Notes under the pieces: model-generated
What the model saw: only the letters and a program-made list of their open reading frames with translations
Told to the model about the DNA's origin: nothing
Database searches by the model: none
In this document: positions 1 through 9,026 of the stretch, one piece after another
How the letters are laid out: each line of letters starts with the position of its first letter
Numbering within the stretch: the first letter of the stretch is position 1
Source of the DNA: Desulfobulbaceae bacterium
GTDB lineage: Bacteria > Desulfobacterota > Desulfobulbia > Desulfobulbales > VMSU01
Direction: 5' to 3'
Length of the DNA stretch: 54,564 bases
Assembly: GCA_028718985.1 (NCBI GenBank)
Contig: JAQUKQ010000009.1
Location: forward strand, 1-54,564
Position numbers and translations under genes: made by a program

Positions 1-50
1 CCTGCAAGGAGAGATTAAGGGAGGGGGAGGGAAGGTTACCCCGTGCAGAA

Positions 51-86
51 ACGCAGAGTTTTTTTCTTTCTCAGCGTCTCTACGGG
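51..86. repeat. Dispersed repeat, copy 1, upstream of the first gene
   Basis: This stretch starts with CGCAGAG, runs through a T-rich segment and CTTTCTCAGC, and ends in GTCTCTACGGG. The order of blocks matches the sequence at 2427-2459 closely. CCCCGT (39-44) and ACGGG (82-86) can pair, so it may form a loose hairpin. The upstream 50 bases hold only a purine-rich stretch. It lies about 60 bases before the first coding region. It looks like a small intergenic repeat or a shared regulatory leader; only two copies are visible here. Confidence 0.4.
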
Positions 87-142
87 AACACTCTTCCCGT
101 TGCTGACGATATTGAACATTCTTCATAAATAATTCCCGACAA

Positions 143-742
143 ATGTCTCTCCTCCACAACTTTCTCATCGCTCTCAGTCTCGTGCTTAGCACCTTCGGTT
201 GTACGCCTTCCTCCACCAAGCCTGAATTCAATTTACTGACAGCAGCACCTAAGCCAATCTGCAGGATAGCCGTTTTGCCCTTTGTCAACACCACCGATTA
301 CGTCCAGGGTAATGCCATCGTCTATCGCATCTTTGTCGCCGAACTCAATCGCCTCGGCGGCTTCTCCGTTGCCCAGGAAGGAGATGTCCGGCGTATCCTC
401 CGCCAAATGCAGTTGACACCGAAGGAAGTTCCAGGCTATGAACAACGTCGTGTGCTCGCAGACCGACTGAGAGTGGATGCGATCGTGATGGGCGAAATCG
501 TTGCTATGCACGAAGAAGAGGGCGACATGGAAACCAACCCGCTCTTGGCTGTCGACCTGAAACTGTTACCCAGCGAATCAAACACGCCGATGATCACCAC
601 CTACCATAGCCGCCGGGGCGAGGATTACCGCAAAGTCATGCACTTTGGCATGGTAAACACCATGACCACGCTGGCAGTTAACGTTTCTGACGAAATTCTT
701 GAAATCTGGTTTGCCAAGGGAGTAAAACCATGCGCACCATAG
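143..742 (+). CDS. CsgG/LpoB-like putative lipoprotein
   Basis: A 199-residue exported protein. It begins with a hydrophobic signal sequence ending in TFGC at Cys20; the cysteine suits a lipoprotein, but Thr at -3 and Phe at -2 make the lipobox imperfect. From about residue 40 it has the pattern IAVLPF-N-T, then an EL-x-x-x-G-F-x-V block and a DV-x-x-IL block, as in envelope lipoproteins of the CsgG/FlgO/LpoB type that bind partners in the periplasm. No clear ribosome site precedes the ATG. Its last 13 bases overlap the start of the next gene, so the two are translationally coupled. I infer an envelope assembly or stability role for the cytochrome cluster that follows; the exact function is not recognised. 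Confidence 0.7.
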   Translation: MSLLHNFLIALSLVLSTFGCTPSSTKPEFNLLTAAPKPICRIAVLPFVNTTDYVQGNAIVYRIFVAELNRLGGFSVAQEGDVRRILRQMQLTPKEVPGYEQRRVLADRLRVDAIVMGEIVAMHEEEGDMETNPLLAVDLKLLPSESNTPMITTYHSRRGEDYRKVMHFGMVNTMTTLAVNVSDEILEIWFAKGVKPCAP

Positions 743-2343
743 CCATAGCTTGCCTCCTCTGCACACTGTACTGCCTGACCGGAGACAACACCGCCGTCTT
801 GGCCTGGGGCAAGAAACCTCTGGCTACGATCGATGGCCAAGAATATTTCGCTGATGACTACATAACGTGGTGGACATACTGGCGCGACAGTGAGAAGCAG
901 AAACCGGAGGGGGCGCAACCCTTCATCGACTGGATGCTGATGGTGCGTGAAGCCGAGCGCATGGATCTTGCCAGCCTGCCGGAATTCAAACACAAAATCA
1001 AGGTCTTCTTAGCAGCCAGAACGTTGATGCTTCTGAAAAACGAGGAGATCGACAGCAAAATCAAGCTCACCGATGCCGACATCAAAAGGGCCTATGATCT
1101 TGATTATGCGCCGCGCCGCCTGGTCGGGGCGCTCGAATTTCCAACCACCGAGGAGGCCACGAAATTCACCGAGCAACACAGCGGCAAAGCGCTCTCCCTT
1201 GAACAACTGCAACTGATGGCGGACGAAAAGCCACAGCCCTCTTTTGTCCTCCAACAACCCCAATGGTTACGACCCATTAACACTCCAGCAGCCTGGCGAC
1301 CGCTCCTTGACCAAAGTCTGGCAGGGGAATTGCGTGGCCCATTACCGTTTGGCGAAAAGACCGCTATGCTGTATGTTGCTGAGACTAAGGCAGCTGATGA
1401 TGAGGATTTCGCCAAGAAAAAAGAGACCATCAAAACCGACCTGCGCAAACGGGGGGAGCAGAGACTGACCGAAGCGTTAGTACAGGCGTTAAAAACCAAG
1501 TACCATGTGAAGCTTAATGAAGAGGTGCTAGAGAAGATCAACCTCAGCAAGGATAGCGCTAATGAGCTCAATCAGGTGTTGATCGAGTCGGACAGAAGCA
1601 CGGTAACGGTGGGCTACTTTCTCGAACAGAGTCGCCGGGAGACCGACATCACCCATCGCCTCCCAGCCGATCGGGCCGGACAAACAATGATGAAGCGGCG
1701 ACTGGCCAACACCATGATCGCCAACAGTCTGATCTCCTGGGAGGCCTTGGACCGCCACTATGAGGAGAGAGAGCCCCTGCTCCCCACCTACCAATTCTAT
1801 CGACAAAACCGGCTGGTGGCGGAAATTGAGAATCGAGCCCCTGGCGATATGCAGGTAAGCGAAGCGGAGATAAAAACCTACTATCAGACACATCTGGAGG
1901 AATTCAAACGTCCAGAAATGATCACCGGCATCATGGTTGAGGGTAACGAGCCGCTAATCCGAAAGGTCTGGGCCGAGTCCATCAGCGGTGCAGAGTTAAG
2001 CAAAGCGGCCAAAGATAGCGGTGCAACAATCGCCGTCCCTCCAGGGGTGGAAGTGCCGCTAGCTCATTTTTCAGCCACGGCGCAGGAGGTCCTCTCCAGC
2101 CTGAAAACAGGCGATATGAGTCAGCCTTTTCTTGACAACGGCCACTCTGTCGTAATTAAGCTCAATGATCGAAAGGCTGGAGCCGCCGCCCCGCTTGAGA
2201 GGGTCAGCAACTTGATCAGGGGTAGAATTGAAGCAGAAAAAAAGGCCAAGCGCAAACAGGACTTGCTCGATGCCCTGAAGTCACGCTCAACGATTATTGT
2301 CAATGAGGATGTGTGGAAGAAGCTGGTTGCGGAAGATTTGTAA
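730..2343 (+). CDS. SurA/PpiD-like periplasmic chaperone (parvulin-type isomerase family)
   Basis: A 537-residue secreted protein with a signal peptide ending near VLA-W (residue 25). The N-terminal region is helical and SurA-like. Two modules follow, each introduced by the motif that precedes parvulin domains: LTDADIKRAY near residue 116 and VSEAEIKTYY near residue 375. The parvulin domains look degenerate, without the usual histidine-led active-site signature, so it may act mainly as a holdase. It overlaps the upstream lipoprotein gene by 13 bases and is followed by a 176-base gap and then the 42-heme cytochrome. SurA/PpiD relatives keep exported proteins unfolded or help prolines isomerise; here the likely client is a secreted cytochrome. 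Family assignment is good, client assignment is inference. Confidence 0.75.
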   Translation: MRTIAIACLLCTLYCLTGDNTAVLAWGKKPLATIDGQEYFADDYITWWTYWRDSEKQKPEGAQPFIDWMLMVREAERMDLASLPEFKHKIKVFLAARTLMLLKNEEIDSKIKLTDADIKRAYDLDYAPRRLVGALEFPTTEEATKFTEQHSGKALSLEQLQLMADEKPQPSFVLQQPQWLRPINTPAAWRPLLDQSLAGELRGPLPFGEKTAMLYVAETKAADDEDFAKKKETIKTDLRKRGEQRLTEALVQALKTKYHVKLNEEVLEKINLSKDSANELNQVLIESDRSTVTVGYFLEQSRRETDITHRLPADRAGQTMMKRRLANTMIANSLISWEALDRHYEEREPLLPTYQFYRQNRLVAEIENRAPGDMQVSEAEIKTYYQTHLEEFKRPEMITGIMVEGNEPLIRKVWAESISGAELSKAAKDSGATIAVPPGVEVPLAHFSATAQEVLSSLKTGDMSQPFLDNGHSVVIKLNDRKAGAAAPLERVSNLIRGRIEAEKKAKRKQDLLDALKSRSTIIVNEDVWKKLVAEDL

Positions 2344-2425
2344 AGACAAATCTAGCAAAACAAGTCAAGCGCCATGGTTCTCTATTTTTTTGCAATAATT
2401 AAGTAACACTACAAAACGCTTTATG

Positions 2426-2488
2426 GCGCAGAGGTTTTACGTCTTTCTCAGCATCCCTTCGCCTCTGCGCGAGAAGAAACCTCTTCTC
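2426..2488. repeat. Dispersed repeat, copy 2, with two inverted repeats ahead of the 42-heme cytochrome
   Basis: GCGCAGAGG (2426-2434) pairs with CCTCTGCGC (2462-2470) around a 27-base loop. It is followed at once by a second hairpin, GAGAAGA (2471-2477) and TCTTCTC (2482-2488) with a 4-base loop. The CGCAGAG...CTTTCTCAGC portion matches copy 1 at 51-82. The block sits 31 bases before the cytochrome start codon. It could control translation or stability of the cytochrome message, or be an inert palindromic repeat. There is no T-tract, so it is not a convincing terminator. Confidence 0.5.
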
Positions 2489-2519
2489 TAAAAAGCTTGC
2501 CACCCAGGATCACAATGCG

Positions 2520-5500
2520 ATGAAAAAACGGCGTTTATGCTTACTCTTCCTCTGCCTCCTGGCCCTTGCCGCCTGCGTGCCCGGCAGTAGCCCTGGCACG
2601 GCAACGAATCGAGCCGAACAGCAACGAAAAAGCTGCCTCGACTGCCACAAGGAGATGGAGGCCAAATTCGAAAGTGGCAAAGTTCACCAGCCGGTGGCAG
2701 ACAGAAACTGCTTGGCTTGTCACCTGCCGCATGGCCTGATAGGCGGCATTCAGTTACGGCAAAAAGCACCCGCCCTCTGCCAGACTTGTCATCAGAGCAA
2801 GCAAAGCGGCAAAGCCTCAATCCACAAGCCCTTTGCCGATGGCAAGTGCCTTGTCTGCCATGCCGCGCACAACAGCGAAAACCAAAACCTACTCACCAAG
2901 CCAGGGAAAGAACTCTGCTTTAGCTGTCATGCCAAGGGATCCTTTACCCGTCAATATGTCCATGCCGCCCTAGAAAAAGGCTGTTCGCTTTGTCACCTCT
3001 CCCATACCGGCAAACAGGCCAACCTCTTGATCCAAGCGGAAGAGACACTCTGCCGTCAGTGTCATGACCCGGCAAGTCCGGCAATCACCAAGAAGCATCA
3101 AGGCATATCGATCAGCAAAGGGTGCAGCGGCTGCCACAACCCGCATAGCGCCGCATCCCCTGGCCTCTTGAAAGCAACAATGCATCAACCAGTGCTAGCT
3201 GGCCAATGCCAACAGTGCCACAACAGCACTGCCGGAACCCCGACAGTCAAGAAAAAGGCCAACACACTCTGCCTTGACTGCCATAAGAGTAGCGCTGGCG
3301 CAAAAGAGCTAAGGCACCCACCGTATCGTGACGGCAAGTGCCTTGACTGCCATGCTGCCCATGGCAGTGAATTTGAAGCGATGCTGGCGAGACCTGCCGC
3401 TCAGCTCTGTCAAAGCTGCCATGCCGATCTGACCAAAGGAAAAACTGCTTCAGAGCACAGCCCAAGCAAAGAGGGAAATTGCCTAGCCTGTCATAGTGGT
3501 CACGGCTCAGCCCGAAAAAATCTGCTCAAGGCAAAAGAGGAGGAGATCTGCCTGCCCTGCCACAGCAAAAGTGGCAAGGAGGGGGCAATGACTCACGCCC
3601 CAGCCCGTCAGGGGAAATGCCTCCTCTGTCACCACCCCCACGCCTCGGAGAGCGCACACCTGATGCGAGGCAGCGAAGGGCCGCTCTGCCTCTCCTGCCA
3701 TCAGGAAACCGCCCGGCAAAAAAACAAACTCTCGCAGCATCGCCCCTTTGGCGATGGCCAGTGCAGTGCATGCCATGCACCGCACGGTGCCCCTGGTGCG
3801 TCCATGCTTAAAGCCTCGATGAATCAAGGGGGCTTGTGTCTAAGCTGCCACAGCAAGAGTAAGAGCGACGCCACTCGTCACTCGCCTTTTGTCCAAGGGA
3901 AGTGCCAACTCTGCCACAATGCCCACGCCGGTAACGGACAGGCTCTGGCGGACAAAGAAGTCGGCGAGATCTGCCTGGAATGCCATCAGCAGACCGGCAC
4001 CACGCTACAAACCAAAAATATCCACAAACCCTTTGCCGACAAGGACTGCAGCGCCTGCCATGCCCCTCATGGTTCAAATGAGGCCAATGATTTGATCAAA
4101 CCTGACCCCACGCTCTGCTTGGGATGCCATCAAGACATTGCCAAGGCCTGGCAGGAGGGTAACCCCCATCAGGCGGCAGTCGATGGCTGTGGCAACTGCC
4201 ATGTCGGCCATGGTGCAAACAGTCCTGGTTTACTCAAAAAAACAGTGGGAGCTCTCTGCCAGGGCTGTCATCCCATGCAACCTGAGGAGCTTACGGCCAA
4301 GCATAAGGGCATCAAGCCCGGAGAAGATAGCTGTCACCGTTGCCATAACCCTCACGGTGGCGCCGAAGCAAAACTCCTGTATCGTAAAAATCACCCTCCC
4401 TTTGCCAAAGGCGAATGCCAAACCTGTCACCCCTCAGGCTCTGGCTTGACAAAACCTGTCGGTATCGCCGACAAGCTCTGCTTCACCTGCCATGAACGCA
4501 AATCGTTTCAGGGACAGGTCGTGCATCAGCCAGTCAAAGAGCAACCGTGCTCAATCTGTCACAACCTGCATGCCGCGCCGTTCGACAAGCTCTTGCCATT
4601 TCCGGCCAGCAAACTCTGCCTGCGCTGTCATGACACAAGGAAGAAAGAGAAGCGCTTCATGCACCAGCCATATACCGATGGGCGCTGTCTCGGCTGTCAC
4701 TCAGCCCATGCCTCCGAGGCATCAGACCTCCTTCCCGCCAATCTCGCCGCCGCTTGTTTTTCCTGCCACAAGGAACAGGAAAAATCCTATAGCGTTCCCC
4801 ATGCGCCATTCAAGAAGGGACAATGCGGGTCCTGCCATCTGGCCCATGGTTCGGATAATCTGCAACTGCTCAAGGGCGATGACGAAAAGATCTGCCTGCC
4901 TTGCCACAATGCCGCAAGCGTTCGCGGCAGTCACTCCTTCTCTCTGCCCATCAAGGGTTGCCTGACCTGTCACGACCCGCATGGCGGCACATCGAAATCG
5001 ATGCTGCGCAAGGTCTTGCATGCCCCGTTCAAGCAGGGTTGCGATGGCTGCCATCAGGGAGAGCAAGCGGTGACGACCGAGGTCTGTTTGTCCTGCCACC
5101 AAAAGGTACAAAAGGATTATCTGCTCATCCATAGCCACCTGACCGACAATGCCGCCGGCAACGGCTGCGTCTCCTGCCACAGTCCGCATGCCGGTAACGA
5201 CCGCATGCTACTGGCCGGCACCCCGGCCCGGGTCTGTCTGCGCTGTCATCAAGATACTGCGGATCGCCATAGAGGCAAGGCTTCCCGCCACCAAAAGAGC
5301 AACGAGTGCCTCTCCTGCCACCGTGCCCATGGCGGCGACGCCCCGGCCATGCTCAAAGGCGATGGCAACACAATCTGCAGTGGCTGTCACGAAAGCCAAG
5401 GCACCTTCAGTCATCCGGTCGGACCGAAGGTGCTTGACCCTCGTAACGGCCAGATGATGACCTGCGTCAGCTGCCACGATCCCAAGGGCACAGATTTTCC

Positions 5501-5558
5501 CTACCAACTCAAGCTGAATGGTGAGAAAGAACTCTGTGTCCAGTGCCATAATTATTAA
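2520..5558 (+). CDS. 42-heme c-type cytochrome lipoprotein (doubled-CXXCH repeats)
   Basis: A 1012-residue protein in which I count 42 CXXCH motifs, the first at residue 38 and the last ending four residues from the C terminus, about one heme per 24 residues. The N terminus MKKRRLC...LALAAC gives a lipoprotein signal with lipidated Cys19. Between the hemes the chain repeats a unit: H-x-P-F/Y-x-x-G-x-C-x-x-CH-x-x-H-G-S, a short leucine-containing linker, then a second C-x-x-CH. This is the doubled-CXXCH pattern. The extra histidines in HKPF, HQPV and HAPF and in CHxxH can supply axial ligands, suggesting mostly bis-His hemes. The likely role is long-range electron conduction at the outer membrane or cell surface. 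It heads a tight plus-strand series with propeller proteins, two more cytochromes and ResB/CcsA. Cysteine-rich shadow reading frames inside it are not genes. Confidence 0.95.
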   Translation: MKKRRLCLLFLCLLALAACVPGSSPGTATNRAEQQRKSCLDCHKEMEAKFESGKVHQPVADRNCLACHLPHGLIGGIQLRQKAPALCQTCHQSKQSGKASIHKPFADGKCLVCHAAHNSENQNLLTKPGKELCFSCHAKGSFTRQYVHAALEKGCSLCHLSHTGKQANLLIQAEETLCRQCHDPASPAITKKHQGISISKGCSGCHNPHSAASPGLLKATMHQPVLAGQCQQCHNSTAGTPTVKKKANTLCLDCHKSSAGAKELRHPPYRDGKCLDCHAAHGSEFEAMLARPAAQLCQSCHADLTKGKTASEHSPSKEGNCLACHSGHGSARKNLLKAKEEEICLPCHSKSGKEGAMTHAPARQGKCLLCHHPHASESAHLMRGSEGPLCLSCHQETARQKNKLSQHRPFGDGQCSACHAPHGAPGASMLKASMNQGGLCLSCHSKSKSDATRHSPFVQGKCQLCHNAHAGNGQALADKEVGEICLECHQQTGTTLQTKNIHKPFADKDCSACHAPHGSNEANDLIKPDPTLCLGCHQDIAKAWQEGNPHQAAVDGCGNCHVGHGANSPGLLKKTVGALCQGCHPMQPEELTAKHKGIKPGEDSCHRCHNPHGGAEAKLLYRKNHPPFAKGECQTCHPSGSGLTKPVGIADKLCFTCHERKSFQGQVVHQPVKEQPCSICHNLHAAPFDKLLPFPASKLCLRCHDTRKKEKRFMHQPYTDGRCLGCHSAHASEASDLLPANLAAACFSCHKEQEKSYSVPHAPFKKGQCGSCHLAHGSDNLQLLKGDDEKICLPCHNAASVRGSHSFSLPIKGCLTCHDPHGGTSKSMLRKVLHAPFKQGCDGCHQGEQAVTTEVCLSCHQKVQKDYLLIHSHLTDNAAGNGCVSCHSPHAGNDRMLLAGTPARVCLRCHQDTADRHRGKASRHQKSNECLSCHRAHGGDAPAMLKGDGNTICSGCHESQGTFSHPVGPKVLDPRNGQMMTCVSCHDPKGTDFPYQLKLNGEKELCVQCHNY

Positions 5559-5573
5559 ATCAACAATACGCCC

Positions 5574-6452
5574 ATGAAACACAAATTATGCCTTCTCTGT
5601 CTCATCTCAACTCTCTTGATGGGGGCAGATACGACTGTAGCAGCCAGTCAAGACTGGAAGCTGCTGTTTTCCTTGCAAGCCGACAAGGCGGCTGGTGCCT
5701 TCAGTAGCCCAACCGGCTTGTTGATCGACTCCCAGGCTGCGCGTTACTATGTGACCGACAGTGGCCACAACAGGCTAGTTTCATTTGATAAAGATGGCAA
5801 GATCCTCCACGCTTTTACCGCCGGGGGCGCGCTTGAAAAACCTATTGCCATGGCCAAGAAAGAGAGTGGACAACTGCTGGTTTTGGAGAAAGGGAAGGCA
5901 ACTCTTACCGAAATCGATATCAAGAGCCGGGCAGTCACCCCCCATGCGCTGAGTGACAAAGGGACAACACTCTACCCGCAACGACTGAGGGTCGATAACG
6001 GCCGTTTCCTGATCATCGACAAGGCAAGCGGCGACATCATCAGACTCGATCAGTCTCTCGCTGTAAGCAAACGGTTACGCTGCCCGAACTGCCCTGCCGG
6101 CTATGCCGACCTCTCAGTCAAAGGTGAGCTGTTGTACGCTCTACCTATGTTGGGTGAAGAGATTCATGTCTTTGACAAGACAGACACCCTGATCAAAAAA
6201 ATCCCCCTAAGCCCAGCCCCTGAATTCCCTATCTCCCTAGCGTTGGCCGCTGATGGCAGTTTTTTTGTCCTTGAGCGGCACAACGGATCAGTCGCTCACT
6301 ACCACGCCGATGGCCGCCTGCTGGCTCGCCATCTTAGCGCCGGAGCGAGAGAGGGCAGTCTCTCCTATCCGGTCGAGATTCAGGTCGATCCATGGGGTAG
6401 AGTCTGTGTGGTCGATGAAGGCAATGGCCGGGTCAGTGTGTTTCAGCCGTGA
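5574..6452 (+). CDS. NHL-repeat beta-propeller protein, secreted
   Basis: A 292-residue protein with a signal peptide (cleavage near TVAA-S, residues 21-24), then repeated blade motifs of NHL type: SPTGLLID, YYVTDSGHNRLVSFD, YPVEIQVDPWGRVCVVDEGNGRVSVF. About six blades fit the length. It has CPNCPAG but no CXXCH, so it binds no c-type heme. It starts 15 bases after the 42-heme gene stops and ends 7 bases before the next cytochrome start, so it is clearly co-transcribed. NHL proteins are often found beside multiheme cytochromes in metal- and sulfate-reducing bacteria; a role as scaffold, docking partner or surface cap is an inference. Confidence 0.85.
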   Translation: MKHKLCLLCLISTLLMGADTTVAASQDWKLLFSLQADKAAGAFSSPTGLLIDSQAARYYVTDSGHNRLVSFDKDGKILHAFTAGGALEKPIAMAKKESGQLLVLEKGKATLTEIDIKSRAVTPHALSDKGTTLYPQRLRVDNGRFLIIDKASGDIIRLDQSLAVSKRLRCPNCPAGYADLSVKGELLYALPMLGEEIHVFDKTDTLIKKIPLSPAPEFPISLALAADGSFFVLERHNGSVAHYHADGRLLARHLSAGAREGSLSYPVEIQVDPWGRVCVVDEGNGRVSVFQP

Positions 6453-6459
6453 GCACCAA

Positions 6460-7527
6460 ATGATGACGACAGCCAAGACATCGGTTCTCTTTGTCTTTCT
6501 GGTCGAAATTCTCACGCCGGCTATAACCTTTGCCGTCACCGGAGTCTGCGCCAACTGTCATGTCATGCACGCCAGCGTCCAAAGTGTACTAACACCAACT
6601 GCAGGGCCACAAAGTTATTTAATGAGAAACACCTGCTTGGGCTGCCACACGCAAACCGGTGGTGGGAGCGGCGCACCGTATGTGTATGGTGCGACTACTG
6701 ACCTGGCAGGAGGCGATTTTGATTATGCCAGCGGAGCATTTCCTACGAATGGCCATAACCCAGTCGGCATTGGCGCGGCAGCCGTTGTCACTCCGCCTGG
6801 CTGGAAGGTATCTACAGATTTTGATGACAATGGCCAGGTTGGCGGCGCTACAGCCGGTTCCTCTTGGGCCAGTCAGCTCACCTGTGATGGCGTCTGGGGA
6901 TGTCATGGTCTGCATACTCCGACCGGCATCAAAGGGGCACATCACAACAACCAAACAGGGCCAGCGACAACGATAGATGGCACGACCTTAGGCAAAAGCT
7001 ATCGATTCCTTTATGGTATTCGTAGCGGTGAAGCAGCCGACTATGAAGAGGCGGCGGCAGCGACCAATCATAACGTCTACATCGGTGCCAACCGGGTTAG
7101 TGGCGCCTCCGACACCGCCTCCACCACGGGTAGCAGGACCATGAGCTATTTCTGCGCCGAGTGCCATGGGATTTTCCATAGCGGCTCTTCAGCCACAGAA
7201 GGCTTGAGCGCATCGACCATCGGTAGCCCATGGATTCGACACCCTGTCGATTTCTCGATGCCCGCGCCATCAACAGTTGATTCTGTGAATTATTATAACT
7301 ATACAACCTATAACCCTGTCATCCCGCTGGCAACCAGTGACACATCGACCGCCACTACAGATTCTGATGTAACCGCCTCACCCACGACTGACAGAATTGT
7401 CATGTGCCTCTCCTGCCATCGAGCCCACGCCAGCCCCTATTACGCAAGTATGCGGTGGGACTATCGAGGCACCAACGGCGTCACTGGTGCTAATAGTTGC
7501 GCCACCTGCCACACTGACAAAAATTAA
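6460..7527 (+). CDS. Secreted multiheme cytochrome c with five CXXCH and one CX5CH motif
   Basis: A 355-residue protein. I chose the ATG pair at 6460/6463 because it yields a signal peptide ending TFA and lies 7 bases after the previous stop; the frame stays open upstream but that part overlaps the NHL gene. Five canonical sites are visible (CANCH, CLGCH, CAECH, CLSCH, CATCH). A sixth, CDGVWGCH, has five residues between the cysteines and is followed by GLH. The regions between hemes are long and Gly/Ser/Thr-rich, unlike the dense 42-heme neighbour, which suggests an extracellular or filament-type cytochrome. Whether the CX5CH site carries heme cannot be told from sequence alone. The same operon encodes ResB/CcsA that could modify it. 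Confidence 0.88.
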   Translation: MMTTAKTSVLFVFLVEILTPAITFAVTGVCANCHVMHASVQSVLTPTAGPQSYLMRNTCLGCHTQTGGGSGAPYVYGATTDLAGGDFDYASGAFPTNGHNPVGIGAAAVVTPPGWKVSTDFDDNGQVGGATAGSSWASQLTCDGVWGCHGLHTPTGIKGAHHNNQTGPATTIDGTTLGKSYRFLYGIRSGEAADYEEAAAATNHNVYIGANRVSGASDTASTTGSRTMSYFCAECHGIFHSGSSATEGLSASTIGSPWIRHPVDFSMPAPSTVDSVNYYNYTTYNPVIPLATSDTSTATTDSDVTASPTTDRIVMCLSCHRAHASPYYASMRWDYRGTNGVTGANSCATCHTDKN

Positions 7528-7540
7528 GGGCCCTCTTATC

Positions 7541-8974
7541 GTGCTCCGCTTCCTCCACATATCCCCTCTGCTGATTGCCGTAGCCCTTTTGGCGTTAATG
7601 CCCGTCGCCTGCGTGCAAGTTGGCAACATGCATGGCATCGCACAAAAAACAACTCTCGTATCCTCACCTCTTTCCGCTCAACCCCAAGTTTCCCTTTGCT
7701 TGAGCAGCTCCACTGGTGGAGGAACGCAACAAGCCAAAGTCGTTTTCGATGGGATCGAGTTGTCAGATGGTGGGCACTGGGTCTCCTTGCTGCACCAACC
7801 ATTGACAGTGACCGCCGAACAGGCCGCGACCGGAACCCTGCTTGACCGGGTGCAGATAGCAGAGGGGCAATACACTCGAATTCGCTACCGGATAAGCCAG
7901 GCGATTGCCTTGCAGGGCAACCGCGAGATTGTCCTGCAAGCCCCATTACAGCCGGTGGAATACGCCCTGACCAAAACACTGTCGCTGAAGAGTGGAGACA
8001 GCGTCTCTCTCTTCCTGCATTGGGATATCGCCGCCTCGCTGCGCCAATCGCCTAAGTTTACCGCCACCATCGGTGCCAGCGAGCAGCGCATTCCGCTGGC
8101 CACGGAACTTGCCTTTGTCAGCTGCCCGGAGATCAATACCGTCTACATCATCCGCACCGATCAAAACCGTATCTGCGGCTCGTGGGGGATTTCTGGCAGG
8201 CCAACGTATCTCAAGGCCTTTAAGAAAAAAAACGAACTCTATGTCCTGGCAGCTGATCAAGCGGTCATCAAGGTGCTTGAACTCTCCTCTGGTCGCCTGA
8301 AGGATCAAATCCGCATGCCAATGGTACTCAAACCATCCTTCATGGCCATCGACCAACTGGGGAACAACGCCTATCTGCTTGATCAGGCCACAGACACGGT
8401 CTATCGGATCGATCTTGCGTCAGGCACTATTGCCGCACAGAAGAGAGTGGGAGATAGCCTTTCCTTCGCTGTCTTTCTTGACGACCAGAAACGTTTAGCG
8501 ATCTCGGTCGATCGTTCACAAAAGGTCTTGTTGCTCGACCCATCGACCTTACAACTTCAACAAAGCCTCCGGGTTGGAGGTGACCCACAAGGAATTCTGA
8601 GTTACAATAATAACCTCTACGTAGCCGAAGGCCTGACCAACTCGGTAAGTCTGCACAACATCAGTAGCGGCAAAATGCTGCGCCAAAATGTTGGTTTAGG
8701 CCCAAGCAGACTGCTTTCGTATAATCGAACCATTTTTGTCAGTAACGAAAAGGGAGGCAGCCTCTCACTCTTAAACCCGGAGCAAATGACCGTCATGAAG
8801 GAAATCGACATCGGTGGTGCACCCGGTGAGATGGCGGCTTCGACCTTCCGCAACTGGCTTTATGTCAATGATGCTGAAGAGAACAAGGTGTCGGTTATCG
8901 ATCTTGCCAGCCAACGCCTCATGTCCAAAATAAATCTCCAGGCCAAGCCTCTTGATATTGACGTGATTCAGTAA
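7541..8974 (+). CDS. YVTN-type beta-propeller protein with DUF4382-like N-terminal domain, putative lipoprotein
   Basis: I place the start at the GTG at 7541: AAGGG lies 10 bases upstream, and translation gives a hydrophobic leader with PVAC around residue 26 as a possible, imperfect lipobox. The product is 477 residues. The N-terminal half (about 45-200) resembles DUF4382-type beta-sandwich domains (VVFDGIELSDGG, LLDRVQIAEGQYTRIRY). The C-terminal half has propeller repeats such as NNAYLLDQATDTVYRIDLASG, NLYVAEGLTNSVSLHNI and LYVNDAEENKVSVIDLAS, as in YVTN surface proteins. It has no heme motif. It lies 13 bases after one cytochrome and 52 bases before the next, so it belongs to the same operon. 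Function as a surface scaffold is inferred. Confidence 0.8.
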   Translation: MLRFLHISPLLIAVALLALMPVACVQVGNMHGIAQKTTLVSSPLSAQPQVSLCLSSSTGGGTQQAKVVFDGIELSDGGHWVSLLHQPLTVTAEQAATGTLLDRVQIAEGQYTRIRYRISQAIALQGNREIVLQAPLQPVEYALTKTLSLKSGDSVSLFLHWDIAASLRQSPKFTATIGASEQRIPLATELAFVSCPEINTVYIIRTDQNRICGSWGISGRPTYLKAFKKKNELYVLAADQAVIKVLELSSGRLKDQIRMPMVLKPSFMAIDQLGNNAYLLDQATDTVYRIDLASGTIAAQKRVGDSLSFAVFLDDQKRLAISVDRSQKVLLLDPSTLQLQQSLRVGGDPQGILSYNNNLYVAEGLTNSVSLHNISSGKMLRQNVGLGPSRLLSYNRTIFVSNEKGGSLSLLNPEQMTVMKEIDIGGAPGEMAASTFRNWLYVNDAEENKVSVIDLASQRLMSKINLQAKPLDIDVIQ

Positions 8975-9026
8975 ACGGTTGGGCAAGGAATGAACCCCAA
9001 CATACGCTGGAGGTTGTTTCAGGATT

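Noticed and set aside
2520-5558. Many long open frames on the other strand and frames of the 42-heme gene
   Set aside because: They arise from the repeated codons of the heme motifs and overlap a gene with unmistakable coding signal.
5574-6452. CPNC in the NHL protein as a heme site
   Set aside because: No histidine follows the second cysteine.
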